Of a stretch of 64,000 bases of DNA, positions 57,101-64,000 are shown one piece after another (the stretch's first letter is position 1; every line of letters starts with the position of its first letter). The notes beneath the pieces were generated by a model. The model was not told the DNA's origin and did no database searches. It worked only from the letters and a program-made list of their open reading frames with translations. A program made the position numbers and the translations under genes. The stretch spans positions 62,001-126,000 of the forward strand of contig JADJSY010000020.1 of NCBI GenBank assembly GCA_016711435.1, given 5' to 3'. Source of the stretch: Lewinellaceae bacterium (GTDB lineage Bacteria; Bacteroidota; Bacteroidia; Chitinophagales; Saprospiraceae).

Positions 57101-58791
57101 CTCCGTTTCCGCCGCCAGTTAAAAATCCAGGCAAAAAGCCCCAGCAGCAGCAGGGGCGTGGCAATATTCAGCACCTGCCAAAGCGTTTTTTCATCGCGGG
57201 CGCGCACATTGTCCAGCAGGCGCAATTTCACTTCTTTGCTGCGCGCTTCGATGACGCCATCCGGGTCGATCAGGTATTCTACGGCGTTGATGAGCAGGTC
57301 CTTATTGGCATAAGTGGTATTGTCATTCTGGTTGAATCCGAGTGGAAACCATTGTTTTTCGGCCCTGTTTCGGATAAAATTGGCGGCCACATCGCCATCA
57401 CTGATGACGAGCATACGGGTTGGAACACTCACGGGTTTAAAATCCATACCCAATTGTTTCATACCGCTCATCATTTCTTCCGAGACGCGGTTTTCAAAAT
57501 TGGAAGGGAATGTGCCTTCGAGCAATACGCCCACATTTTGGAAACCCTTGTTAAACTTGGCCGGGTCGGGCTGGTATTTCAGCACTTCAAAATTCAGGTC
57601 TACCGGACTGAATTGCAGGCGGCTGTACTGGCTGCTGGTCAGTACCGGCGTTTTTTTCACCGGCGTTTTGGTGCGAATCGTATCGATAGACGAGCAAAAG
57701 CGCAAATCGACCCGATCGAGGTTTTTTACAACAGGGTGCGTACCGGTGGGGCGCACGGCTAAGTGAAAGTACCAGGGAAACAGGTCGAACTGCGGCGAAT
57801 TGCCGACCTGCCCGACGACCAGTCGGATTTTAGTGCATTCGAGGTCGAGGATCAGGTCGGGTTGTATCCGAACGCCGTATTTGAAGAGCATGTCTTCAAT
57901 ATTCAGCGGGTAGTCGATGGGGACAAATCGCCCGGTCACACGCATACTGTCGAGGTCGGCATTCATGCGGTCGATGAGCCAGAGTATGCGCCCGCCCTGC
58001 ATGACATACTGATCAATTTTAAATTTATCTTTTTCGGAAAAGGAACTGCGCGGTTTGGCAATCACCATCAAAGCGCAGTCCTCCGGCTTGATTTGGACAA
58101 CGGAATCGAGCAGGATGCGGTCGGTATCATAAAAAGCCCGCAGGGTCTGGTCAAAATCGGCTAATTGCAGGTCGTCGAGTTCGCCGTGTCCTTTTGTAAA
58201 CAGAATCACAGGGCGCGCGGGCGACAGGATTTTTTTGATCGCATTCGCAAATTTGTACTCCAAAAGACTGACCGAATTATTGATAACTTCGTCGGGGGAA
58301 AGGTTGCCCGATTCATTTTCCAGGAGTTTGACCACCACCTGCCGGCTTCCAAAACGAAAAATAGCGACCGGATAAATCAGTTTTTGGGTCGTTTCGCCCT
58401 GATCGGCCACGCGCAGATTGACGGGTGCAATACCCTGTTCGGCCAAAGCCTTGCGCCGGGCATTGACGTCTTCGAGGCTGCCCAGCGCCGGATCATCGAA
58501 CTGGTAATCGACAAATCCGCTTTCAGAACGAAAATCGTCCAGCATTTCGCGGGTGGCCGTTTGCAGGCGTTTGAATCCGGCAGGAAATTCTCCTTCCAGC
58601 AGAATCTGAACATACACCTGGTCTTTCAAGCCGCGCAATAGCTCGCGGGTTGGTTGGGTGAGTGTAAAACGTTTTTCTTCCGTCAGGTCGAAATGCGTAT
58701 AAAAAACATTGGCCAAGATATTGATAAACAACACAATACCACAAAACAGGCCGAACTGGAGCAATGATTGGGAACGTTTGGAACGGGACAT
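57088..58791 (-). CDS. gldG: Gliding-motility-associated ABC transporter substrate-binding protein GldG
   Basis: The 567-aa protein has an N-terminal membrane segment (LLQFGLFCGIVLFINILANVFY), a GldG-type ABC_transp_aux domain (FDLTEEKRFTLTQPTRELL, VILFTKGHGELDD, YVMQGGRILWLIDRMN, DYPLNIEDMLFKYGVRI) and a C-terminal membrane segment followed by NWRRKRRYAR. In gliding Bacteroidota GldG acts with GldA and GldF, though it is also widespread in non-gliders. The gene usually upstream, gldF, is not present; only a promoter region lies there. The last three codons and stop are part of a perfect inverted repeat. Confidence 0.92.
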   Translation of the reverse strand: MSRSKRSQSLLQFGLFCGIVLFINILANVFYTHFDLTEEKRFTLTQPTRELLRGLKDQVYVQILLEGEFPAGFKRLQTATREMLDDFRSESGFVDYQFDDPALGSLEDVNARRKALAEQGIAPVNLRVADQGETTQKLIYPVAIFRFGSRQVVVKLLENESGNLSPDEVINNSVSLLEYKFANAIKKILSPARPVILFTKGHGELDDLQLADFDQTLRAFYDTDRILLDSVVQIKPEDCALMVIAKPRSSFSEKDKFKIDQYVMQGGRILWLIDRMNADLDSMRVTGRFVPIDYPLNIEDMLFKYGVRIQPDLILDLECTKIRLVVGQVGNSPQFDLFPWYFHLAVRPTGTHPVVKNLDRVDLRFCSSIDTIRTKTPVKKTPVLTSSQYSRLQFSPVDLNFEVLKYQPDPAKFNKGFQNVGVLLEGTFPSNFENRVSEEMMSGMKQLGMDFKPVSVPTRMLVISDGDVAANFIRNRAEKQWFPLGFNQNDNTTYANKDLLINAVEYLIDPDGVIEARSKEVKLRLLDNVRARDEKTLWQVLNIATPLLLLGLFAWIFNWRRKRRYAR

Positions 58792-58821
58792 TTTTGCTGA
58801 TGGTTAAGAAATGTCAGAGCG

Positions 58822-58829
58822 CAAAAGTA
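58822..58829 (-). promoter_or_regulatory. Probable -7 box for gldG
   Basis: TACTTTTG on the minus strand, 31 nt before the gldG ATG. It shows that gldG is transcribed alone. No matching -33 TTTG at 19 nt. Confidence 0.5.
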
Positions 58830-58960
58830 CGGCATTTATCCCGCGCAGTGTTAGGTATGAAATTTTCAGGAAAGCAGGCCCGGCAAAATTTTTTCTTAAA
58901 TGACAGCGTTACTTTTAAGTAAAAATTGGTCTGAACGATGCGAAATTACTCCAGGGGGGC

Positions 58961-58968
58961 TACTTTTG
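58961..58968 (+). promoter_or_regulatory. Probable -7 box for the Kbp-like gene
   Basis: TACTTTTG matches TAnnTTTG, 59 nt before the ATG at 59027. No -33 TTTG at the expected distance. Confidence 0.5.
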
Positions 58969-59026
58969 TCCGCCGAAGGCAATTTCACATGCATTCATTA
59001 CTTATTCACAAAACTTTCAAATCATC

Positions 59027-59407
59027 ATGGCAGTAAAAGACAAATATCAAAACGTGCTCGACCTGGGCGAAAAAATGGGCGTTCGCGACGGAAAGGTTGA
59101 AGAAGCCAACGGCGTTCTCCGCATGTGGGGTACTGTTGAAAACAATTTCGAAAAAGACCAACTGTGGGACTCTATCAAAGCAATCGGCGGTTCACACCCA
59201 ACCGATATTGTAGTGGATATTCAAGTTTCTAACCCGGACGTATACGCTTCCCACACCGTTAAAAAAGGTGAAAGCCTGAGCCTGATTGCCAAGCACTACT
59301 ACGGCGATCTGATGAAGTACAAACAAATCTTCGAAGCCAACCGCGACCAATTAGACAATCCAGACAAAATTGAAGTTGGTCAAGTGTTGACCATCCCGAA
59401 TCCTTAA
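59027..59407 (+). CDS. BON-LysM protein, Kbp/YgaU-like
   Basis: The 126-aa protein has an N-terminal BON-like domain (GKVEEANGVLRMWGTVENNFEKD) and a C-terminal LysM domain (HTVKKGESLSLIAKHYYGDLMKYKQIFEANRD to VGQVLTIPNP). The two-domain layout and absence of a signal peptide match Kbp (YgaU), a cytosolic potassium-binding protein in E. coli; the match supports the family but not the ligand. It is a single-gene unit with promoter and terminator. Confidence 0.88.
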   Translation: MAVKDKYQNVLDLGEKMGVRDGKVEEANGVLRMWGTVENNFEKDQLWDSIKAIGGSHPTDIVVDIQVSNPDVYASHTVKKGESLSLIAKHYYGDLMKYKQIFEANRDQLDNPDKIEVGQVLTIPNP

Positions 59408-59426
59408 TGGTTTTTGGCCTTTAAAA

Positions 59427-59467
59427 AAAACGGTTGTTCCGATTATTCGGAGCAGCCGTTTTTTTTT
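59427..59467 (+). terminator. Intrinsic terminator of the Kbp-like gene
   Basis: AAAACGGTTGTTCCGA (59427-59442) pairs, with G-T wobbles, with TCGGAGCAGCCGTTTT (59447-59462), 4-nt loop, then a T run to 59467. Confidence 0.85.
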
Positions 59468-59498
59468 GCGGTTATTCTACCTTTGCCCTCTATTCGGG

Positions 59499-59598
59499 TT
59501 GATAAAAGTTGATAAGGGTTGAGATTGTTGAAGGTTGCAAGGGCAATCGCTTTATGAGCTTTTATCAACGTTCATAACCTTAAGAGTTCATCAACCCA
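59499..59598. repeat. Degenerate TTGAGGGTTGAGA-class repeat before transketolase
   Basis: GGGTTGATAAAAGTTGATAA with GGGTTGAGATTGTTG on the left is answered by GCTTTTATCAACG and GAGTTCATCAACCC on the right. Pairing is interrupted. It lies in the 209-nt gap after the Kbp terminator. Confidence 0.6.
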
Positions 59599-59676
59599 AG
59601 GAAAAGATCAGCACAACAGCCTGAACGCGAAGCCTCCAAACCATCAAACATATCAAACTATTCAAACCTGACTATA

Positions 59677-60528
59677 ATGTCTGATTTTTCAAAACTGAAA
59701 GAGCTCTCTATCCAGGTGCGCCGCGACATTGTCCGCATGGTGTACAATTGCCAGAGCGGACACCCGGGCGGTTCTCTGGGCTGCACGGAGTTTTTCGTCG
59801 CACTATACGGCAACGTATTAAAACACAAACCCAAACCCTTCAAAATGGACGGGAAAGGGCAGGACATGTTTTTTCTGTCCAACGGCCATATTTCACCGGT
59901 TTGGTACAGCGTACTGGCCCACACTGGCTATTTTGAACCCAAAGAGCTGGCTACTTTCCGAAAAATCAATTCCCGCCTGCAAGGCCACCCGGCTACACAC
60001 GAAGGATTGCCTGGTATTCGCATCGCATCGGGTTCGCTGGGACAGGGCATGTCGGCGGCCATCGGGGCCGCGCTCGCAAAACGCCTCGACGGCGATCCGC
60101 GCTGGGTGTTTGTACTCACCGGCGACGGCGAACTCGACGAAGGCCAATGCTGGGAAGCCATCATGTGCGCTGCCCACCACAAAGTGGACAACCTCATCGT
60201 CACGGTGGACTGGAACGGCCAGCAAATTGACGGCCCGACCGAACAAGTGATGAGTCTCGGCAACCTGCCCGCCAAGTGGAAAGCATTCGGCTGGGATGTG
60301 CTGATCCTGGAAAAGGGCAATGACTTAGACGCCGTAATTGCCATGCTGCGCAAAGCCAAACGCCGCTGCGGCAAAGGCAAACCGGTTGTTATTCTGATGA
60401 AAACCGAAATGGGTTACGGCATCGATTTTATGCAGGGTACCCACAAATGGCATGGCAAAGCGCCGAATCAGGAACAATATGAAAGCGCTATGGCGCAGCT
60501 GGGAACGACCTCAATTGGTGACTTCTAA
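59677..60528 (+). CDS. Transketolase, N-terminal (thiamine diphosphate-binding) subunit
   Basis: The 283-aa protein is the pyrophosphate-binding half of a split transketolase, which moves two-carbon units between sugars in the pentose phosphate pathway. It shows SGHPGGSLGCTEFFVALY, GRLSNGHISP-type wording (FLSNGHISPVWYSVL), SGSLGQGMSAAIG and the thiamine motif GDGELDEGQCWEAIM. The complementary half is at 60645, 117 nt downstream, separated by a GATAAC-type element. Split transketolases are common in Bacteroidota and archaea. Confidence 0.95.
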   Translation: MSDFSKLKELSIQVRRDIVRMVYNCQSGHPGGSLGCTEFFVALYGNVLKHKPKPFKMDGKGQDMFFLSNGHISPVWYSVLAHTGYFEPKELATFRKINSRLQGHPATHEGLPGIRIASGSLGQGMSAAIGAALAKRLDGDPRWVFVLTGDGELDEGQCWEAIMCAAHHKVDNLIVTVDWNGQQIDGPTEQVMSLGNLPAKWKAFGWDVLILEKGNDLDAVIAMLRKAKRRCGKGKPVVILMKTEMGYGIDFMQGTHKWHGKAPNQEQYESAMAQLGTTSIGDF

Positions 60529-60553
60529 ATCTCTTCCAAATGAATTATTAACC

Positions 60554-60641
60554 AGGTGTACAAAATTAGTTTTGGCTAAATTCTTTGTAAATGCTTGATT
60601 TTCAACACTGATAACCAATAACTAATAACCGATAACGACTT
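60554..60641 (+). repeat. GATAAC start-codon element inside the transketolase operon
   Basis: AGGTGTACAAAATTAG, TTTTGGCTAAATTCTTTG, AATGCTTGATTTTC, AACACTGATAACC and CCGATAACGAC in the standard order, ending four bases before the ATG. It occupies nearly all of the spacer between the two subunit genes. Confidence 0.8.
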
Positions 60642-60644
60642 AAC

Positions 60645-61607
60645 ATGAACATCAACGATATAAAATCAACCGGCACCAAAGCCACCCGCGACGGTTTCGG
60701 TCAGGGCCTGCTCGAAGCGGGCCGTCAAAACCCCAACATCGTCGGCCTCACCGCCGACCTGATGGAATCCCTGCAAATGCAGCATTTCCACAAAGAATTC
60801 CCGGAGCGTTTTTTCCAGGTCGGTATCGCGGAAGCGAACATGATCGGGATTGCTGCGGGCTTGGCTACCGCCGGAAAAATACCATTCACGGGCACCTTCG
60901 CCAATTTCAGCACGGGCCGTGTATACGATCAGATTCGCCAGAGCGTGGCTTATTCGCATAAAAACGTAAAAATATGCGCTTCCCACGCCGGCGTTACCCT
61001 CGGCGAAGACGGCGCCACCCACCAGATTCTGGAAGACATCGGCATGATGCGTATGTTGCCGGGTATGGTTGTCATCAATCCCTGCGACTACCACCAGACC
61101 AAAGCGGCTACCCTGGCCATTGCGGAATACCACGGCCCCGTGTACCTGCGCTTCGGTCGCCCGGCCTGGGCCATGTTTACCGAAAACCTGCCCTTCGAGA
61201 TTGGAAAGGCGCTTTTGCTGGCTTCCGGTACGGATGTGACCATTTTTGCGACCGGCCATCTGGTGTGGACGAGTATCGAAGCGGCACAGGAACTCGCCGC
61301 GCAGGGCATTTCCTGCGAAGTCATCAATATCCACACGATCAAGCCGCTCGACGAAGCCGCCATTCTGGATTCAGTCAGCAAAACCCGCGCAGTGGTGGTA
61401 GCCGAAGAACACCAGCGCAATGGCGGTCTCGGCGACGCTATTGCCAACCTGCTGGTGCACAAACTGCCCGTTCCGATGGAATACGTCGGCGTGAATGACT
61501 CTTTCGGGGAAAGTGGAAAACCGGTGGAATTGCTGGATAAATACGGACTGGGGAAGAAGGATGTGGTTTGGGCAGTGAAGGATGTGCTGGACCGAAAACA
61601 GAAGTGA
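60645..61607 (+). CDS. Transketolase, C-terminal (pyrimidine-binding) subunit
   Basis: The 320-aa protein carries the PYR and C-terminal domains: LTADLMESLQMQ, FPERFFQVGIAEANMIGIAAGLA (catalytic Glu in GIAEANM), FTGTFANFSTGRVYDQIRQ, SHAGVTLGEDGATHQ, and a C-terminal domain with VINIHTIKPLDEAAI and EEHQRNGGLGDAIANLL. It forms one active site with the product of 59677. Its TGA stop lies within a GAGAAGTGAGAG repeat arm. Confidence 0.95.
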   Translation: MNINDIKSTGTKATRDGFGQGLLEAGRQNPNIVGLTADLMESLQMQHFHKEFPERFFQVGIAEANMIGIAAGLATAGKIPFTGTFANFSTGRVYDQIRQSVAYSHKNVKICASHAGVTLGEDGATHQILEDIGMMRMLPGMVVINPCDYHQTKAATLAIAEYHGPVYLRFGRPAWAMFTENLPFEIGKALLLASGTDVTIFATGHLVWTSIEAAQELAAQGISCEVINIHTIKPLDEAAILDSVSKTRAVVVAEEHQRNGGLGDAIANLLVHKLPVPMEYVGVNDSFGESGKPVELLDKYGLGKKDVVWAVKDVLDRKQK

Positions 61608-61772
61608 GAAGCGAGAGGTGAGAAGCGAGAGACCGTAGAGTACACCTTAACAAGTCTGAAGTCGTCAGTCCGAAGTCGATAGAGTACACCGTTCCATGTT
61701 TTGGAAACCTGAGAATGAAACGGTGTACTCTACGGTCTCTCGCTTCTCACCTCTCGCTTCTCACTTCTGTTT
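61596..61772. repeat. Long inverted repeat, GAGAAGCGAGAG arms, CCGTAGAGTACACC core
   Basis: Arms 61596-61646 and 61722-61772 are perfect over 51 bp with a 75-nt loop, which holds a second GAGTACACCGTTCCATG motif. The left arm contains the last codons and stop of the transketolase subunit; the right arm reaches the first base of the convergent DUF3293 stop. Same class as 56952-57100. Confidence 0.92.
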
Positions 61773-62245
61773 CAAATCCACCACAGTTCAGGATATCCCC
61801 CATTCTGCCACACCACCATCGCATTTTGCCCGAACTGTCGCCCCAGTTCCACTGCTTTTTCCAAAGGAATATCCAAGGCCCAGAAACTTTCTTCAGGCGG
61901 CCAGTTTTCGTCGGTCCCGATGCCCAGTCCGCGCCGGAGCAGGCGGCAATGCGGATGTAATTCCAGTTCCAGACTTAGATTGCGCCAGCGGTTGTGCCAC
62001 TGATCGAGGGGTTGTGATCCGGGATTCCAGGCCGTCAGAAAAGCATAGCGTTCGATACCATAGTCTTCCAACTGCCGCTGGATATGGTGCGGATTAGGTT
62101 GCCCAACCCGAATATTGGCGCCGCGGTCGTCCATACGGATCAGTTCTGTCCAATAACTGGTGTTCAGGTAGTTTTCTACCAGTTCCCGGTCTAATGTTTC
62201 CGGGATATCCGCAGCCTCCTTGATGATGATTACATTTTTTGGCAT
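61772..62245 (-). CDS. DUF3293 family protein
   Basis: The 157-aa protein matches DUF3293: SYWTELIRMDDRGANIRVGQ, then YAFLTAWNPGSQPLD, NLSLELEL, and a C-terminal PEESFWALDIPLEKAVELGRQFGQNAMVVW. Function unknown. Start MPKNVIIIKE at 62245; a much longer in-frame extension is antisense to purC and rejected. Divergent from purC. Confidence 0.88.
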   Translation of the reverse strand: MPKNVIIIKEAADIPETLDRELVENYLNTSYWTELIRMDDRGANIRVGQPNPHHIQRQLEDYGIERYAFLTAWNPGSQPLDQWHNRWRNLSLELELHPHCRLLRRGLGIGTDENWPPEESFWALDIPLEKAVELGRQFGQNAMVVWQNGGYPELWWI

Positions 62246-62347
62246 CCTTGCCGGTCGTTTTTTATACGGGTCATATTCAACGGGAATCCAAAGGCAAAGA
62301 AACTGTTTTCCATGCAGCATTTGAGGCTTTTTTCCCAACTTTGCCCC

Positions 62348-63279
62348 ATGACAACAATTCGTGAAACTAATTTTCAATTGCCCGGCCAAACGGCTTTTTA
62401 CCGGGGCAAAGTCCGCGATGTGTACACCGTAGGCGATAAACTCGTGATGGTAGCCAGCGACCGCATTTCGGCATTCGATCATATTTTGCCGCGGGCGATT
62501 CCTCAAAAAGGCGCTGTTTTGAATCAGATTGCCGCCCATTTCCTCAGCGCTACCCGCGATATTTGTCCCAACTGGCTGATTTCGACGCCCGATCCCAATG
62601 TGGCCATCGGTCATCTTTGCGAGCCGATCCGCGTGGAAATGGTCATTCGCGGATACTTAGCCGGCCATGCAGCGCGCACGTATGCCGGCGGATTGCGCGA
62701 GCTCTGCGGCGTTGTCATGCCGGAAGGCCTGCGGGAAAACGACCCGTTTCCCGAACCGATTATTACCCCGACCACCAAAGCGGTGGAGGGGTACGATGAA
62801 GATATTTCCAAAGAAGACATTCTGGCGCGCGGATTGGTGAGCCGCGCAGATTACGAACAAATGGAGGCGTACACACGCGCCATTTTCCGGCGCGGCACAG
62901 AAATGGCCGCTGCGCGCGGGCTGATCCTGATCGATACCAAATACGAATTCGGGAAAAAAGACGGTGAAATCCTGCTCATGGATGAAATTCATACGCCCGA
63001 CAGTTCGCGCTATTTTTATGCGGAAGGATATGAAGAACGCCAGAAAAAGGCGAACACCAGCGACAACTCAGCAAGGAATTTGTCCGCGAATGGTTGATCG
63101 CGCATGGTTTTCAGGGCAAAGAAGGACAACAAATGCCGGAAATGCCTGACGCCTTCGTGCAGGAAATTACAGACCGCTACGTGGAACTGTATGAAAAAGT
63201 GACCGGACTAAAATTTATCAAAGATGATACCGTTGATGTTTTGCATCGCATCGAACAACGTATTGTAGCTGCCCTGTAA
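62348..63279 (+). CDS. purC: SAICAR synthase PurC (one frameshift)
   Basis: PurC joins aspartate to CAIR in purine synthesis. The first 234 residues read normally: YRGKVRDVYTVGDKLVMVASDRISAFDHILPR, IRVEMVIRGYLAGHAARTY, EPIITPTTKAVEGYDEDIS, LILIDTKYEFGKKDG and LMDEIHTPDSSRYFY. The frame breaks at 63049-63050: one G is missing in a G run (restoring it gives QKKGEHQRQLSKEFVREWL). The remainder (to VLHRIEQRIVAAL) completes about 310 aa. As with glyA, sequence error is likelier than loss. Confidence 0.93.
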
Positions 63280-63285
63280 CTACTT

Positions 63286-64000
63286 ATGGCACAACTCGGC
63301 TGGGTATATCTGGATCCACATGGAGGCAAGCACCGCATCGGGTTGTATCATGGCGATAAAACCGGCCACCTGCTCATCCACTGCAATATGCGGGTGATTC
63401 AGGTCGATTTTTCGGTGCTGGAGACGAAGAGTTATTCGTTTTTTATTGAAGACGAGCTGTGTGAAATAAAAATCTACAAAGAGCACGGTTCCTTTTCCTA
63501 CGAATTCACCACCAACAGAAAAGTAGATACGCCGCTCAACCGCCTGCGAAAAACGGAAGACCGCCGCAACCTGAAATACGTGGTGTGGCTTGCTGCCGGT
63601 TTGGCCGTGGTGATCGGCGGCGTTTTTTTCGGATTGTACAGTTTTGGCAAATGGCAGGAAGGAAAAGGGTTTATGGAAAACAGCCTGCTGAGCACGGAAG
63701 CGTTGAAATCGCAGGGCCTGCTCGCTGCGCAGGGCAAAATAGCCGTTGCCCAACTTTTTTACAACACGCAAGGCCAACAAAGAAGGGTATTTTACACCTT
63801 CACCACTGCCGATAGTGTGCGCACCACCGGACAATTCAACGTGCCGCCAGCGGGCGCTTTTTTGTTGCCCACCGGATTCCCACTCTCCGACAGCGACGCT
63901 TTTCGCGTCACGTATCTGCCCGCCAATCCGCGCGTACACCGGGTCGAATTCGACATGCCCGCCCGCCCGACCATCACCCGTTATTTGCAGGTGGCGCAGT
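63286..64000 (+). CDS. Membrane protein, partial, runs off the right edge
   Basis: The frame opens with MAQLGWVYLDPHGGKHRIGL at 63286, six bases after purC, and stays open to the end of the window (238 codons), so the gene is incomplete. It has a beta-rich cytosolic N-terminus, one membrane segment (VVWLAAGLAVVIGGVFFGLY, about 103-122) and an extracytoplasmic part rich in Thr/Phe. I do not recognise the family. Spacing suggests co-transcription with purC. Confidence 0.72.
   Translation, partial: MAQLGWVYLDPHGGKHRIGLYHGDKTGHLLIHCNMRVIQVDFSVLETKSYSFFIEDELCEIKIYKEHGSFSYEFTTNRKVDTPLNRLRKTEDRRNLKYVVWLAAGLAVVIGGVFFGLYSFGKWQEGKGFMENSLLSTEALKSQGLLAAQGKIAVAQLFYNTQGQQRRVFYTFTTADSVRTTGQFNVPPAGAFLLPTGFPLSDSDAFRVTYLPANPRVHRVEFDMPARPTITRYLQVAQ

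Noticed and set aside
61772..62614. Longer DUF3293 protein beginning at 62614
   Set aside because: The extra 123 residues are antisense to the start of purC and unlike the family; the internal ATG at 62245 fits.
1..64000. tRNA, rRNA, tmRNA or riboswitch genes
   Set aside because: Intergenic regions were read for cloverleaf-type stems and conserved rRNA or riboswitch cores and none was convincing; a covariance-model scan would be needed to exclude a divergent one.

Overview
The window is chromosomal DNA from a member of the Bacteroidota, most likely from the Saprospiria side of the phylum (the lineage is inference). The evidence is a fused LpxC/FabZ gene, GldG, GLPGLI and outer-membrane beta-barrel proteins, GSCFA, DUF2851 and DUF2853 families, a cobalamin-type radical SAM pair, few Shine-Dalgarno sequences, and repeated promoter boxes of the TTTG / TAnnTTTG type used by the Bacteroidota primary sigma factor. 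No rRNA, tRNA, CRISPR array, phage or transposase gene was seen.

Layout. 1-5.6 kb: lipid A genes (lpxA, lpxC-fabZ), an ABC ATPase, a glutamine-amidotransferase-like protein and recR. 5.9-10 kb: PrsW-like protease, DUF5682, recO. 10.3-16.8 kb: AlkB-type monooxygenase divergent from a ferredoxin-domain reductase, GSCFA protein, and a translationally coupled pair ending in a trypsin-like protease with a zinc ribbon. 17-21 kb: pabB, IMPACT/YigZ, DUF2851, DUF2853. 21.4-30.2 kb: beta-barrel receptor plus GLPGLI protein divergent from a two-component system, a lipoprotein and a subtilisin-like protease. 30.4-37 kb: cspA, purL, a TlpA-like lipoprotein, a TraB/GumN protein, glyA. 37.1-39.8 kb: a YtrA-type GntR/ABC operon with its probable operator. 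39.9-46.8 kb: radical SAM protein, ahcY, TPR protein, recQ. 46.8-49.3 kb: a gene-free 2.5 kb stretch with four copies of a putative small RNA gene. 49.3-64 kb: M14 peptidase, GbsR-type regulator, methyltransferase and second radical SAM protein, GH109-like enzyme, gldG, Kbp-like protein, split transketolase, DUF3293, purC and a membrane protein running off the end.

Most genes are ordinary housekeeping or envelope functions in short operons. What is unusual is between them. (1) Four dispersed copies of a roughly 120-nt unit, each with its own Bacteroidota-type promoter and a strong intrinsic terminator on the minus strand, look like an undescribed small-RNA family. (2) Many intergenic gaps are filled by long, often perfect inverted repeats with low-complexity outer arms and class-specific cores; several supply the stop codon and last residues of neighbouring genes. 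(3) A GATAAC/AATAAC-rich element sits directly before many start codons.

Caution: at least seven genes (histidine kinase, response regulator, subtilisin, TraB, glyA, GntR regulator, purC) are broken by small indels, mostly in homopolymers. As several are normally essential, I read these as probable sequencing or assembly errors and list each as one gene across the shift.
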